DNA from: MFD04580-c1 sp963702995
GTDB taxonomy: Bacteria > Planctomycetota > Phycisphaerae > Tepidisphaerales > Tepidisphaeraceae
Assembly: GCA_963702995.1 (NCBI GenBank)
Contig: OY969783.1
Coordinates: forward strand, 2,976,001 to 3,040,000
Direction: 5' to 3'
DNA: 64,000 nucleotides
The notes under the pieces were generated by a model. That model saw only the letters and a program-made list of their open reading frames with translations, made no database searches and had not been told where the DNA came from. The position numbers and the translations under genes were made by a program. Position 1 is the stretch's first letter, and each line of letters starts with the position of its first letter. This document shows positions 29,243 to 38,697 of this stretch, piece after piece.

Positions 29243-31779
29243 ATGAGGCTCGGAATCGATCTTCCGTCGCGGGTTGCCCGCGCGCTCTTGTGTATCGTCT
29301 TGATTCAGGCCTGGGTGGGCGGCGCATCCTGGGCGGCCGACCCCGCGGCAGCAGCTTCGCCGCCCGCCGTCGCCACCCTGCCCGCCGCCCCGGCCGACGC
29401 GGCCGCCATCGCGGCCGAGCTGGATCGATCCTTCGCCGCGCTGGCCGCCGCCGACGCCGACCTCCCGCGCGATACGTTCGACCCGGCCGCGATAATCAGC
29501 GCGGTCGGAAAGGAGCCCGCCACCCTGCTGAACTGGGTGCGTGATCAGACGTTCTGGGCGCCGTACCGGGGCGTCCTCCGCGGCGCGACCGGCGTCCTCA
29601 TGGATCGGGTCGGCAGCAGCGCCGACCGGGCCATGCTCCTCGCGCAGTTGCTTCGCGAAGCGGGCCAGGAGGTGCGACTGGCCAGGGCGACACTCCCCGA
29701 GCCGATGGCCGCGACACTGCTCGCCAAGGTGCGGCCCATTCCGCACGACCGGATGCAGGCGGCTCGCACGCCCGCTCCTCCGCTCAAGATGCAGGCCGCG
29801 GCCGACGCGTTCGCCACGAAATACGTCCGCCCCTTCGGCGTCGATGAGGCTCGGGCCCGCCACAGCTTCGCCGACGCGACACTCACCTCGGACCGCCTCG
29901 CGGAAGAGATGGTCCAGCGATCCGCCGAGCAAACCCCCGCGCTGGTCGAAGCCATCGGCGAGCGAGACGCGGCCGGCAACGCCGCGGACGAGGGCCAGGC
30001 CCGCGCGGCGGCCCTGGCGGCGATCGCCGACCACTGGTGGGCGCAGTGTCAGACCGAAGGCAAATGGGTTGACCTGGACCCGCTGCTCCCAGACGCCGCG
30101 CCCGGGACGTCGGCCGCCGCCACAGTCGCGGCCACCTTCGTTCCGTTCGTTGCCAAGACCGGAGCCAGCGTGCTGGATGGAAAGCCGTGCCATGAGGTGG
30201 GGATCAGTGTCATTGTCGAGCGCTGGGACGCCGGCGCGCTCAGCGAACAGACGGTGCTGTCGCATACGTTTCGATCGGCGGAAGCCGTCGGTCAGTCGAT
30301 CCGCCTCGACCACATGCCGATGAACTGGCCCAGCGCCATGAGCCCAACGGCCTCCGACGCGGGCGAACAAATTCAAAAGGCCGCGACGGACGAGAAGACA
30401 TGGGCCCCATGCTGAGCGTCGGCTCGGCCCCCGCGATCTACCAGGGCAGCTTCGACACCGAAGGCCGGGTGACGGCGAAGGCGAACCTCGACGCCCTCGC
30501 CGGCCTTGGGGCCAAGGCGGGCGCCCTGGGGAAGGCGATCGACGCACTGTCGCCCGATGAAAACGTCAAAGTGGAGCGGCCGACGCATTTGACGGCGGAG
30601 TGGATCGAGTATCAGGTGCGATCCCCCGACGGGAACGCGCCGGTCACCCTCCGCCGCCAGGTGTTTGACCTGATCGGGCCGGCCGCCCGCGCGGCCGGCG
30701 CCCCGGCGTTCACGCTCACGGATCCAGCGCGGCTGGAGCGCGGGCTGGACCTGCTTGGCGGCGGCGAGATCCTGATCTGCCCCTGCCAGCTTTCGCCGCA
30801 GTTCGTCGCCCACCTCTCGGCGACGATCGCCCTGTCGAACCGAGCCGCGTTGCGGAGCCTCCTGGCCCCCGCCGGACAGATGAACGGCGACCGCGTCAAT
30901 GAGCTGATCGGCAAGCTCACGCCCGGCCCCGGCGAACTGCATGGGTTTGCCGTCGCGCGGGGCCAGGCCAATCGGCTCGCGGGCGACGTGTATATTGATC
31001 GCCCCAACGTCTTCGCGGCGCACCGGTTCGTCCGGGTGCGGCCGGCGGCGGCGGACGCGCCGGCGCGCCTTTCGGTCACCGCATGCCGCGGGTTCGACAT
31101 CGTCCACAACCCCGTCGCGGTACGTCCGGGCGCCGGAGTTGACCCGTTCCTCACCCGGCTCGAACAGGGCGTCTGGGACACCAGCGCCGAGGGGCTTCTG
31201 TTGGGTGGATGTGCGAAGGTTGAGAACACGTCGGAGCTGTTCGCCGGCGCTGGCGCGAATGACTGGGTCACCCTTCGCGGGCCCGCGGACCTGCCCAAAC
31301 TCCCCGCCGGCCTGCCCAACGACTTAAAGGCGCGGATCGCCGCCGACCTCCGCTCCGGCCTGACGGTCGTCGCCCCGCGGCAGCCGATCACACCGGGGCC
31401 GGGCGCATCGGCTTCCGTCGCGCCGGCGGCCGGGTGGTGGCGCATTGACCCGCACACCGGCCAGTGCCTTGGCATCGGCCAGCAGGGGTGGGGCGTGAGC
31501 ACGGTGGAGACGGCGGGGATCCTCCGCGCGATCCTTAGCTACGCCGCGATGTCCTTCTGCGTGCTGGGCATCATGACCGCCAAAATCGCCGCCGGGGCGA
31601 AGGTTGCGCTGGTCGTCGCCTGCGCGGCGGCCGGCGCCATGGGGGCAGCCAGCAATCTCATCGGCGCGGGGTTGTCGTCGGCGGGGATGACGGCGTCGGG
31701 CGTCGCCGGAGTGGTCGGCGTCTTCGCGGACATCCTTTCCCTCGCCGGCGCCGCCGGCGGGTACTTCGGCGGCCAGTAA
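29243..31779 (+). CDS. Exported transglutaminase-like protein with C-terminal membrane region, one frame break near 30407
   Basis: An 845-residue protein once one base is added near 30404-30409 (EKTWAPC should continue APMLSVGSAP). A signal peptide spans residues 1-34. The N-terminal half resembles a transglutaminase-like fold: WVRDQTFWAPYRGVLRGATGV, RVGSSADRAMLLAQLLREAG and WWAQCQTEGKWVDLDPLLPD. The cysteine normally found before LL..LLR is absent, so protease or transferase activity is doubtful. The C terminus has two or three hydrophobic glycine/alanine-rich helices (SYAAMSFCVLGIMTA, VALVVACAAAGAMG). It ends 15 bases before the multi-domain gene at 31795, so they form an operon. Confidence 0.68.
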
Positions 31780-31794
31780 ACAACGAGCCTGCGC

Positions 31795-34700
31795 ATGAAA
31801 AATCACGTTCGGCTCCTGTGTGTGGTGCTGCTCGGTGCGACGCTCGCCCCGGCGATGGCGGCGGCCGCTGAAACACCCGCAACGCGGATCCTGCTGACCG
31901 CCGATACCGAAGGCGAAGTCGGCCCCTGTCGCAACTGCCCGGCGGGCGTCGGCCTTGGGGGCTTGGCGCGCTGCGCTTCGGCCGTCGCATCGCTCCGCGC
32001 CGGCGCCGCGGGCGGCCCCGTGCTTCTGCTCGACGCCGGGAACTTCCTGGTCGGCGCCGACACCCTCGCCGGCGAGGGCAAGGGAATGGTCGCCGCGTAC
32101 GACGCGCTCGGCTACGACGCCGCGAACCTCTCCTACCGCGACCTGCGGATGGGAAAAGGGCCGCTGCTCGCGGCGCTGGCGGGCGCGAAGTTTTCACCCG
32201 TCTCGGCGAATCTCATCGACGACACCACCGGCAAGCCGCTGACGCGGCCATACGTGGTCAAGATCGTCGGCGGCCGCAGGACGGCCCTCATCGGTATCAC
32301 CGAACCCCCGGCCGGCTACGACGTGCTGCCCCATCTGCGCGAAGAGCTGTCCGGTGTGACGATCCGCCCCCCGGCCGACGCACTGGCCGAATGGCTGCCC
32401 AAAGCAAGGGCGGAGTCGGATGAAGTGGTGCTGCTTTACTATGGGACGGCCACGGGGGCTCGAGCCATGGCCGGGCGATTTGGCGCCGATCTGAGAGCGA
32501 TCGGCGTCGGCGGCATTCGCCCGGCGCGGCTGCCGCGCGGGCTGACGGTGCCCATCGCGGCGGCCGAAGAGCATGGAAAGGGCATCGCCGAGCTGTCGCT
32601 CGCCGCGACCGGGGCCGCCCCGCCGCGCTCGATCGAAGTGGGGCCCGACACACCGGAAGACGCGGCGATGCTGAAGCTCCTCGCCGCGTACCCGACCATG
32701 CCCGCCGTCGCCACCGTGGGCCCGCGGTCGCCGATCCCCGCAAGGCCGTCAACATCGACCGCGGTCGCGCCGGCCGATTCATTGGCGACCCGGTCGGCCC
32801 CGCCGGCGACATCGCCGCCGCCCGAGCCGCCAGCGCCGATGGCAACCGGGCCCGCCATGGCGTCGCTTCCCGGTCCCTCGATCGTGCCGACACCCGCCGT
32901 CGCGAAACCCCCCGCCGTCGCGAAACCACCTTCCGTCGATCAGCCGCCCGCTTCGGCAGGGACGCCGGCGCCCCACCCCGCGGAGGCGTTGGCGCCGGAG
33001 GGGGCCAAGCGCGTTACCGCCAAGCAGCCGATGCCGCCCCGCGGCCTTGCCGCGCCCGGCGCCACCGCCGAGCAGGTCGCCGCGGCGATTGACCGGGGCG
33101 CGGATTACCTCTGGAGCACCATCCGGAGCCGCGAAGACGCCGGCAAGCATCAACGGCTTGGCGACAACGAAGGGTATGACGTCCTCGCCTGCCTGGCCCT
33201 GGTACACGCCGGCGCTCATCGGCGCCTCCCGGAGTTCGACGCCGAGCTGCGGGCCTACATCGGTCGGATCGTCCCCGAGAGCCTCGGCACCTACGCGGCA
33301 GGCATCTACTGCATGCTGATCGAGTCCTATGGCGACTCCACCTTCCAGCCCAAGCTCCGCCGCGCCGCTCGATACATTTTCGAATCTCCAGTCGGTGAAA
33401 GGGTCGTGGGGCTACACGGCCAACCTCCCCACCAACGCCCTTCGCGACCCGGCCGAGGAACGCCCGCTGCAGGTCTGGGGCGGCCGAGCGCCGGAAGGCT
33501 CGGGCGCTAAGGCCGAACATTGGGGCCGCGTCACCCGGCCGGGCGAGGATCACGACGGCGACAACTCGCTCGCGCAGTACGCCCTGCTCGGCCTCCATGC
33601 CGCCTCACGCGCCGGCGTCGAAGTGCCGCCGGAAGCATGGAAGAACACGCTGGCCCTCTACCGCGCACGGCAGTCGGATGAAGGCGCGTGGGGCTACGTC
33701 GGCCCGACCAGCGCCAGCTCCGGCAGCATGACCTGCGCCGGCGTCTTCGGCGTCTCGCTCTGCCGCTATCACCTTGGCGAAAAGTCGCCGGCCGAGGATG
33801 AAGCGGTCGAACGGGGCCTGGCCTGGCTGGCGGACCATTTCTCGGTGACGGCCAACCCCGGCGGCGGGGCTTACCACTTCTACTACCTCTATTCGCTGGA
33901 ACGGGTGGGGCGGACGCTGGGGACGGAGTTCATCGGCGATCACGAGTGGTATCCGGCGGGCGCGACCTTCCTGGTGAACGCCCAGCGGAAAGACGGCTCC
34001 TGGATCGAGGCGGATGACCCCGGCCGCCCCGGGCTTGCCACCAGTTTTGCGCTCCTGTTCCTGACCCGCGGAACGGCCACGCTGACGGCCGAGCGCGCCC
34101 ATGGCGGCAACGGCATCCTCAAGACGAACATCGCCCAGGGTCCGGCGCCGCGCGTCTATCTCGTGCTCGACTGCTCCGGGTCGATGCTGGAAGAAGTGGG
34201 CGGCAAGACCAAGTTCGACGCCGCCCGCGACGCCGTTCGTTCCATCCTCGCCGAGCTGCCGGACAACACCGACTTCGCCCTCCGCGCCTACGGGCACCGC
34301 AAGCGCTCCATCGAGCCCGGCTCCGACGACGACACCGAACTGGTGATCCCGCTCGGGCCCCTCGACCGGCGCCTCGTCGCAACGCGCCTGGCGGCCCTTC
34401 GGGCACGCGGCAAGACACCGCTGGCCAAGAGCCTGCATGAGGCGGCGTCGGACCTTGGGCTGGGGGCGGCGGCCCGGGGGGCCGACCCGGCCACCGCGAT
34501 CATTCTGTTGACCGACGGCGGCGAAGATACCATGCCCCGGCAGGACCCCGTCGCGGCGGCCGGGGCGTTGGGCGGAGCGTCGCTCCAGATCGTCGGCTTT
34601 GACATCGGCCGCGACGATTGGGGCGCGCAGCTTCGCGCGATGGCGGCCGCCGCCCGCGGCAACTACTGGTCGGCGAGCGATCCGGCCGGGCTTCTCCGCG

Positions 34701-35161
34701 ACCTCCGCGCCGCCGTCCTCCGCACGCCCAGCGGGTTCCGCGTCCTGGATGCCTCGGGAAAGGTCGTCGCCCAGGGCGCGTTCGGCGACTCCAAGCCGCT
34801 TGCCGAAGGGAAGTACGTCTTCGAGACCGCCTTCTCCGATCACAGCTTTCGCGAGCCGCTCTGGGTCAACACGGGATCGACGACCGCCGTCGTCTTCGAC
34901 GCGACGAAGATGAACAATGGCGATGCCGCCGCGCCATCTGCCAACGCGCCTTCCGCCGCGTCACCCTCCGTCGCAACATCTCCGCGCGAACTGCTGGCCC
35001 CGGCGACCGAACCGCCGGCCGGTGCAAGGGACGTCAAGCCCTCCTCCGCCGGCAGCCCGGCCGCGTCGCCTGGGCGCCCGAAGTTCTGCACCCACTGCGG
35101 CAACCCGATCAACGCGGCCGACAAGTTCTGCACAAAATGCGGTCAGAAAATCCCGGGTTAG
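31795..35161 (+). CDS. Exported four-part protein: metallophosphatase-like, alpha/alpha toroid, vWA and zinc ribbon; one frame break near 33387
   Basis: A 1121-residue protein after removing one extra base near 33384-33390. In order: a signal peptide (1-25); a 5'-nucleotidase/metallophosphatase-like domain (LLTADTEGEVGPCRNCP, LLLDAGNFLVG, NLSYRDLRMG), whose metal ligands look degenerate; a Pro/Ala linker (about 300-420); prenyltransferase/squalene-oxidase-type repeats (GSWGYTANLPTNA, DEGAWGYVGPTSASS, DGSWIEADDPGRPGLATSFALLF); a von Willebrand A domain with the MIDAS motif DCSGS (about residue 792) and LLTDGGED; and a Cys4 zinc ribbon (CTHCGNPINAADKFCTKCGQ) at the end. I know no named family with this combination. 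Its tail matches that of the next gene. Confidence 0.75.
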
Positions 35162-35829
35162 TGGTGCGTTCCCGGCAAGATTGCGGGCCGGCTGATTCAG
35201 ATGGAGCGGCCCACGAGTGGTCCGTTCCACCCAAGGTTGCGCCTGCGGCGTCGGGCGCGCGGGGGAGGGTTCGATCGGTCTGCCGGATCTGAGCGACGGG
35301 TGGAGATGGGGTGGCGCGGTCGTAGCGCACGTTCGACGTGACGTCGGCCGCGATCTCGCACGGCGGCGTCGCTGGAGATAGGCGGACGGGGGCGGACGGC
35401 ACACGGAGTGTGCCTGCTATAGTGGGCGGCTCCAGTGCGGCCCCGCAATTCTGGAACGGACCGAAGCACTATGCCGAAGCGATGCCGTTCGGATTCCGCG
35501 GATGATTTATAACCTTACCTTCTTCAGATGCTTGCGAGGCGAGACCGCGCAGGCGGGGTTCGCTGTCGGGGTAATGAAGGGTGATGCGGGTTAGGTCGGA
35601 GCATCGGGTCGGCCGGTGTGCGGCGTCTTAACCTGTTGTTATCGCACCGGCGGGAACCGACAATGCGGCCGCGAAGCGAGCTGATGTTAGACGAGCCAAG
35701 TGAGACGAGGCTGAAGCCCGCGTGCCCCGGTTGGGTCAGGGTGGTTTCACCCTCGGGGCGAAACCATATCAAGCGGCGGGCTCGGTCGGCGATTGCCGGT
35801 CGGCCCCTGCCGCGAAGGAGGATCCTCGT
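35162..35829. other. Gap before the CsgG-like gene
   Basis: About 670 bases without a supported gene. It holds one single arm of the family 1 repeat (35397-35419). A strong ribosome-binding site, AAGGAGG (35815-35821), lies eight bases before the start at 35830. The promoter could not be placed with confidence. Confidence 0.5.
35397..35419. repeat. REP-like repeat, family 1, single arm
   Basis: A 23-bp copy identical to the right arm at 40879-40901 (CGGCACACGG...CCTGCTA). It contains a 7-bp hairpin with a 3-base loop. No partner arm was found within 200 bases. Confidence 0.7.
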
Positions 35830-36921
35830 ATGTTTATGCAGTTCGTTAAGCGTTCTTTTGTGCAGCGGGCCGGTCGCATCCTTGTGGCGGCCGCCCTCGG
35901 CGGACTCGCGACACTCGGTTGCACGTCGTCAAGCGAATCCGCCAAGCGGGATACCATGACGGCGCACGTTGGGAACTATACGCCGCCGCCCGCGGGCGCG
36001 CGGACGCCGCGGGTCGGCGTCCCGCCCTTCAGCGTCCAGGCGGCCGCCGGGAGCTTCGGCGGGAGCGACGGCTCGGAGTTGAACGCTCTGGCCGCCGACC
36101 AGATGACGTCCCTCCTCGACGCCAGCGGCCGCTTCCGCGTGATCGAGCGGGCGCAGCTCCAGAAGCTGCTCGACGAGCAGAACCTCGAAGGGATCGTGAA
36201 GGCTGGCGAAATGGCCAAGTCGGCCCAGGTGCGCGGGGTCGATTACCTGTTGCTCGGCCGCGTCACGAACCTGCGTGTGAAGCGCGAGGATAAGAAGTCT
36301 GGCCTGGGCGTCGCCCAGGTGGGCGGGCTCGTGAACCTCGGCGGTTTTGACTACAAGAAGAAGGACATCCGCGTCACCACTGAGGCCGGCGTTGACATCC
36401 GCCTGGTGGACCCGAGCAGCGGCGAAGTCGTCGTGAGCAACTTCAGCGAGTTCCAGCGCAGCGACGCCGCCAACGCGATCGGCATCGCCATTCTCGGCGC
36501 GAGCGCCGAATCAGACGCCGACATCCAGATCAGCAACGACGACAAAGGCAAGATCCTCCGCATGGCGCTGGACGACGCCCTGCGGAAGAGCCTTCCCAGG
36601 ATCGACCGTTTCCTGGCGACCTCCGCGTCGGCCAAGCCCGAGGCGTCGGCCCACGAGCATGTGGCCCCCGCCGCCGTGACGCCGCAGGCCGCCAGCAGCG
36701 AGTTGACGACGCCCGTCGCGCCGTCGGCCCCCGCCGCCCCGGCAACGCCCCCTGCGCCCGCGACACCGGCCGCCGCGACACCGGCCGCCGCGACACCGGC
36801 CGCCGCGACGCCCGACGCCCCCGCGGGCACCGTGGTCGGCAAAAAGTTCTGCGGCGAATGCGGCAAAGAGATCCCCGCAAGCGCCAAGTTCTGTCCCTTC
36901 TGCGGCGCGAAGATTAACTGA
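35830..36921 (+). CDS. CsgG-like lipoprotein with C-terminal zinc ribbon
   Basis: A 363-residue lipoprotein: basic start, hydrophobic stretch, lipobox LATLGC with Cys 31. Residues about 55-270 match the CsgG / curli-assembly-like fold (RVGVPPFSVQ, FRVIERAQLQKLLDEQN, GVDYLLLGRVTNL, VDIRLVDPSSGEVVVS). CsgG proteins form secretion pores in the outer membrane; relatives in other phyla are periplasmic sensors. A Thr/Pro/Ala repeat linker leads to a Cys4 ribbon with C341, C344, C355 and C358, the same kind as at the end of the protein at 31795-35161. Start fixed by AAGGAGG at 35815-35821. Confidence 0.85.
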   Translation: MFMQFVKRSFVQRAGRILVAAALGGLATLGCTSSSESAKRDTMTAHVGNYTPPPAGARTPRVGVPPFSVQAAAGSFGGSDGSELNALAADQMTSLLDASGRFRVIERAQLQKLLDEQNLEGIVKAGEMAKSAQVRGVDYLLLGRVTNLRVKREDKKSGLGVAQVGGLVNLGGFDYKKKDIRVTTEAGVDIRLVDPSSGEVVVSNFSEFQRSDAANAIGIAILGASAESDADIQISNDDKGKILRMALDDALRKSLPRIDRFLATSASAKPEASAHEHVAPAAVTPQAASSELTTPVAPSAPAAPATPPAPATPAAATPAAATPAAATPDAPAGTVVGKKFCGECGKEIPASAKFCPFCGAKIN

Positions 36922-36956
36922 TCGCCTCGCCCCAAACCGCGAATCCGACACGCAGC

Positions 36957-36996
36957 AGGCCCCGTCGCATGGCTCTTCAGCCGTGCGACGGGGCCT
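36957..36996. terminator. Bidirectional terminator
   Basis: A 13-bp perfect stem (AGGCCCCGTCGCA / TGCGACGGGGCCT) with a 14-base loop, between the convergent CsgG-like and DUF1259 genes, followed by ACCTTTCG. Confidence 0.75.
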
Positions 36997-37041
36997 ACCT
37001 TTCGCTCCCTTCGAAGAAACGTGAGAGCCCCGTTCCGTCGC

Positions 37042-37728
37042 CTACTTCCTGTCGATGTCCGGGAGCGTGGCCGGTTTCTCCGGCGCCATGCGTTCGGCCC
37101 CCATCCAGTGGAGGGCTTCGCGAATCGTTTTGGCAAGGGGCGCGGTCTTTCCTTCGCCGTGGAAGTGGATCGCGGTGGGGGTTTCGCGCACGTGGAGGAG
37201 GATCGGCGCCATGGAAGAGATCTCAAAGCTGGCGGCCGCCGGGTCGCCCTTGGGGTCGCGCTGGGGGCCGCGAAGGGCGTCAATCACGTCGTTGGCCTCG
37301 AAATCGGTGACGCAAAACTGACCGACGACGCTCATCTTGCCGCACGAGCAGGCGTAGAAATAGAGCGTGGTCACCAGGCCCGCATCCGGCGGAACGAGCA
37401 TTCCTTCGATCGCCACCGTCAGGTCATCGCGCGGGATCGTCACCACGTAGACATGGTTCCGCAACTCTCCCGGCCGGCCGAGGATTTCCGAGATCTGCTT
37501 CCATTGCGCCGGGCCCGGCTCGTCCCCGTCGGCGACAAGGTCCAAAGGCTCGGTTGACGGGCGCGTGTCGGGCGACTTGGCGAGAGAGTCATTTCGGGCC
37601 GAGGAGACGGGGGTTGCCGGCGGCATCGACACCGTGGCCTCGCAGCCGGCAAGGATGATCGGCGCGATCCACAGGAACATTGCGGGTGCGAACGAGCGAA
37701 CAGCAAAACAGGCAAGGCAGGTTTCCAT
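37042..37728 (-). CDS. DUF1259 (LppY/LpqO-type) lipoprotein
   Basis: A 228-residue lipoprotein with a signal ending LAGC (Cys 29). Residues 75-215 match DUF1259: VYVVTIPRDDLTVAIEGMLV, YACSCGKMSVVGQFCVTDFEANDVIDALR and IHFHGEGKTAPLAKTIREAL. LppY/LpqO proteins of mycobacteria are of unknown function. The C-terminal HFHG segment matches the part of the family that usually carries a His. It lies about 150 bases beyond the end of the DtxR/MntR gene, whose reading direction it shares. Confidence 0.75.
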   Translation of the reverse strand: METCLACFAVRSFAPAMFLWIAPIILAGCEATVSMPPATPVSSARNDSLAKSPDTRPSTEPLDLVADGDEPGPAQWKQISEILGRPGELRNHVYVVTIPRDDLTVAIEGMLVPPDAGLVTTLYFYACSCGKMSVVGQFCVTDFEANDVIDALRGPQRDPKGDPAAASFEISSMAPILLHVRETPTAIHFHGEGKTAPLAKTIREALHWMGAERMAPEKPATLPDIDRK

Positions 37729-37861
37729 GCTTCCTCCGGGTGGAACGGACGACTGCGGCTCACGCTACCTTCGCATGAATCATTCGGCGACGCATTGCGC
37801 GTCGAAGACGGAGCGGGCCCGCCGAACCAGCGGCGTCCGCGCCCGTGGGTCGGCGTCCGGC

Positions 37862-37881
37862 GGCACGCCGTGCGTGCCCTA
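37862..37881. repeat. Inverted repeat arm, family 2
   Basis: GGCACGCCGTGCGTGCCCTA resembles the right arm of the element at 13045-13151 and folds on itself. It overlaps the stop codon of the DtxR/MntR gene, as the other copy overlaps a stop codon at 13045. Confidence 0.45.
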
Positions 37882-38579
37882 CTGAAGCTCGCTCGCGTGG
37901 GGGGCGCTGTTCGCCTCTTCCACCAGAATCTTGGCGGCGGCCGCGGTGCCGAGGGTCAGGGCTTCGCGGCCGAGGGGACGCACCCGGACGGCGTCGGCGA
38001 CGGGGTCGCGCAGCTCCACCGTGAGCGAGACGCCAGGGAGCAGGCCGCAGCGGTGTACGAACTGGAGGAAGGCCGGGCCCTGATCGATCACGCGGGCGAC
38101 TCGGACGGGCTGGCCCGCCGGGCACTCGGCCAGGCTGGAGACGCGCGTGCCGTTTCGCAGCTCGCCGGCGGCCGAGGGAATTGGGTCGCCGTGAGGGTCC
38201 ACGCTGGGGTGATCCAGGAACAGGTCGATCTTCTCCAGCACCTTTTCGGAGATCGCGTGCTCCAGCTCTTCCGCCTCGGCGTGGACCTCGGACCAGTCAA
38301 GCCCGAGCGCCGAACGAGGAACAACTCGAGCAGCCGATGGCGTCGCAGGACGTGGAGGGCCAGCTTCTCGCCGCCGCGGGTGAGACGGGTCCCGCCACGC
38401 GGCTCGTACTCAACCAGGCCCGAATCGCATAGCGCCTTCACCATCGTCGTCGCCGTGCCGGGCACGACGCCCATCGCGCACGCCAGGCGGCCCATCGAGA
38501 CCAGCCGATCCGGCGCGTGCTGCTGCTCCAGGTAGAGCTGCTTGACGTAGTTTTCGACGGTGCTGCTCGGCATGTTCAC
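37879..38579 (-). CDS. mntR: DtxR/MntR-family metal-dependent repressor, one frame break near 38310
   Basis: A 233-residue metalloregulator after restoring one base near 38306-38313. The N-terminal winged helix (YVKQLYLEQQHAPDRLVSMGR, GVVPGTATTMVKALCDSGLVEYE) is followed by the dimerisation/metal-binding helices (LGLDWSEVHAEAEELEHAISEK, IDLFLDHPSVDPHGDPIP) with the usual His and Glu ligands. A C-terminal SH3/FeoA-like domain comes last (GTRVSSLAECPAGQPVRVARV, PGVSLTVELRDPV). It faces the NRAMP-Usp gene across a 118-base gap with a perfect 18-bp palindrome, which is the likely binding site. Mn is the likely effector, inferred from the neighbour. Confidence 0.85.
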
Positions 38580-38668
38580 GATCGGCGGGGGCCCACGGAG
38601 CGATGTCGGGCCGTTACTTTACTCTTTGGGCGCTCGGTTGACAAAACGCCGACACCTATACTACCCTG

Positions 38669-38686
38669 ATTTTGATTAATCAAAAT
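38669..38686. promoter_or_regulatory. Perfect 18-bp palindromic operator, MntR/DtxR type
   Basis: ATTTTGATTAATCAAAAT is exactly self-complementary and is AT-rich in a GC-rich genome. It lies between the divergent repressor gene and the NRAMP-Usp gene, 12 bases before the latter's ATG. MntR-type operators have similar size and AT character. A TTGACA (38638-38643) and TATACT (38657-38662) lie upstream, although their 13-base spacing is short for a standard promoter. Confidence 0.8.
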
Positions 38687-38697
38687 AGGTTTTTCCG

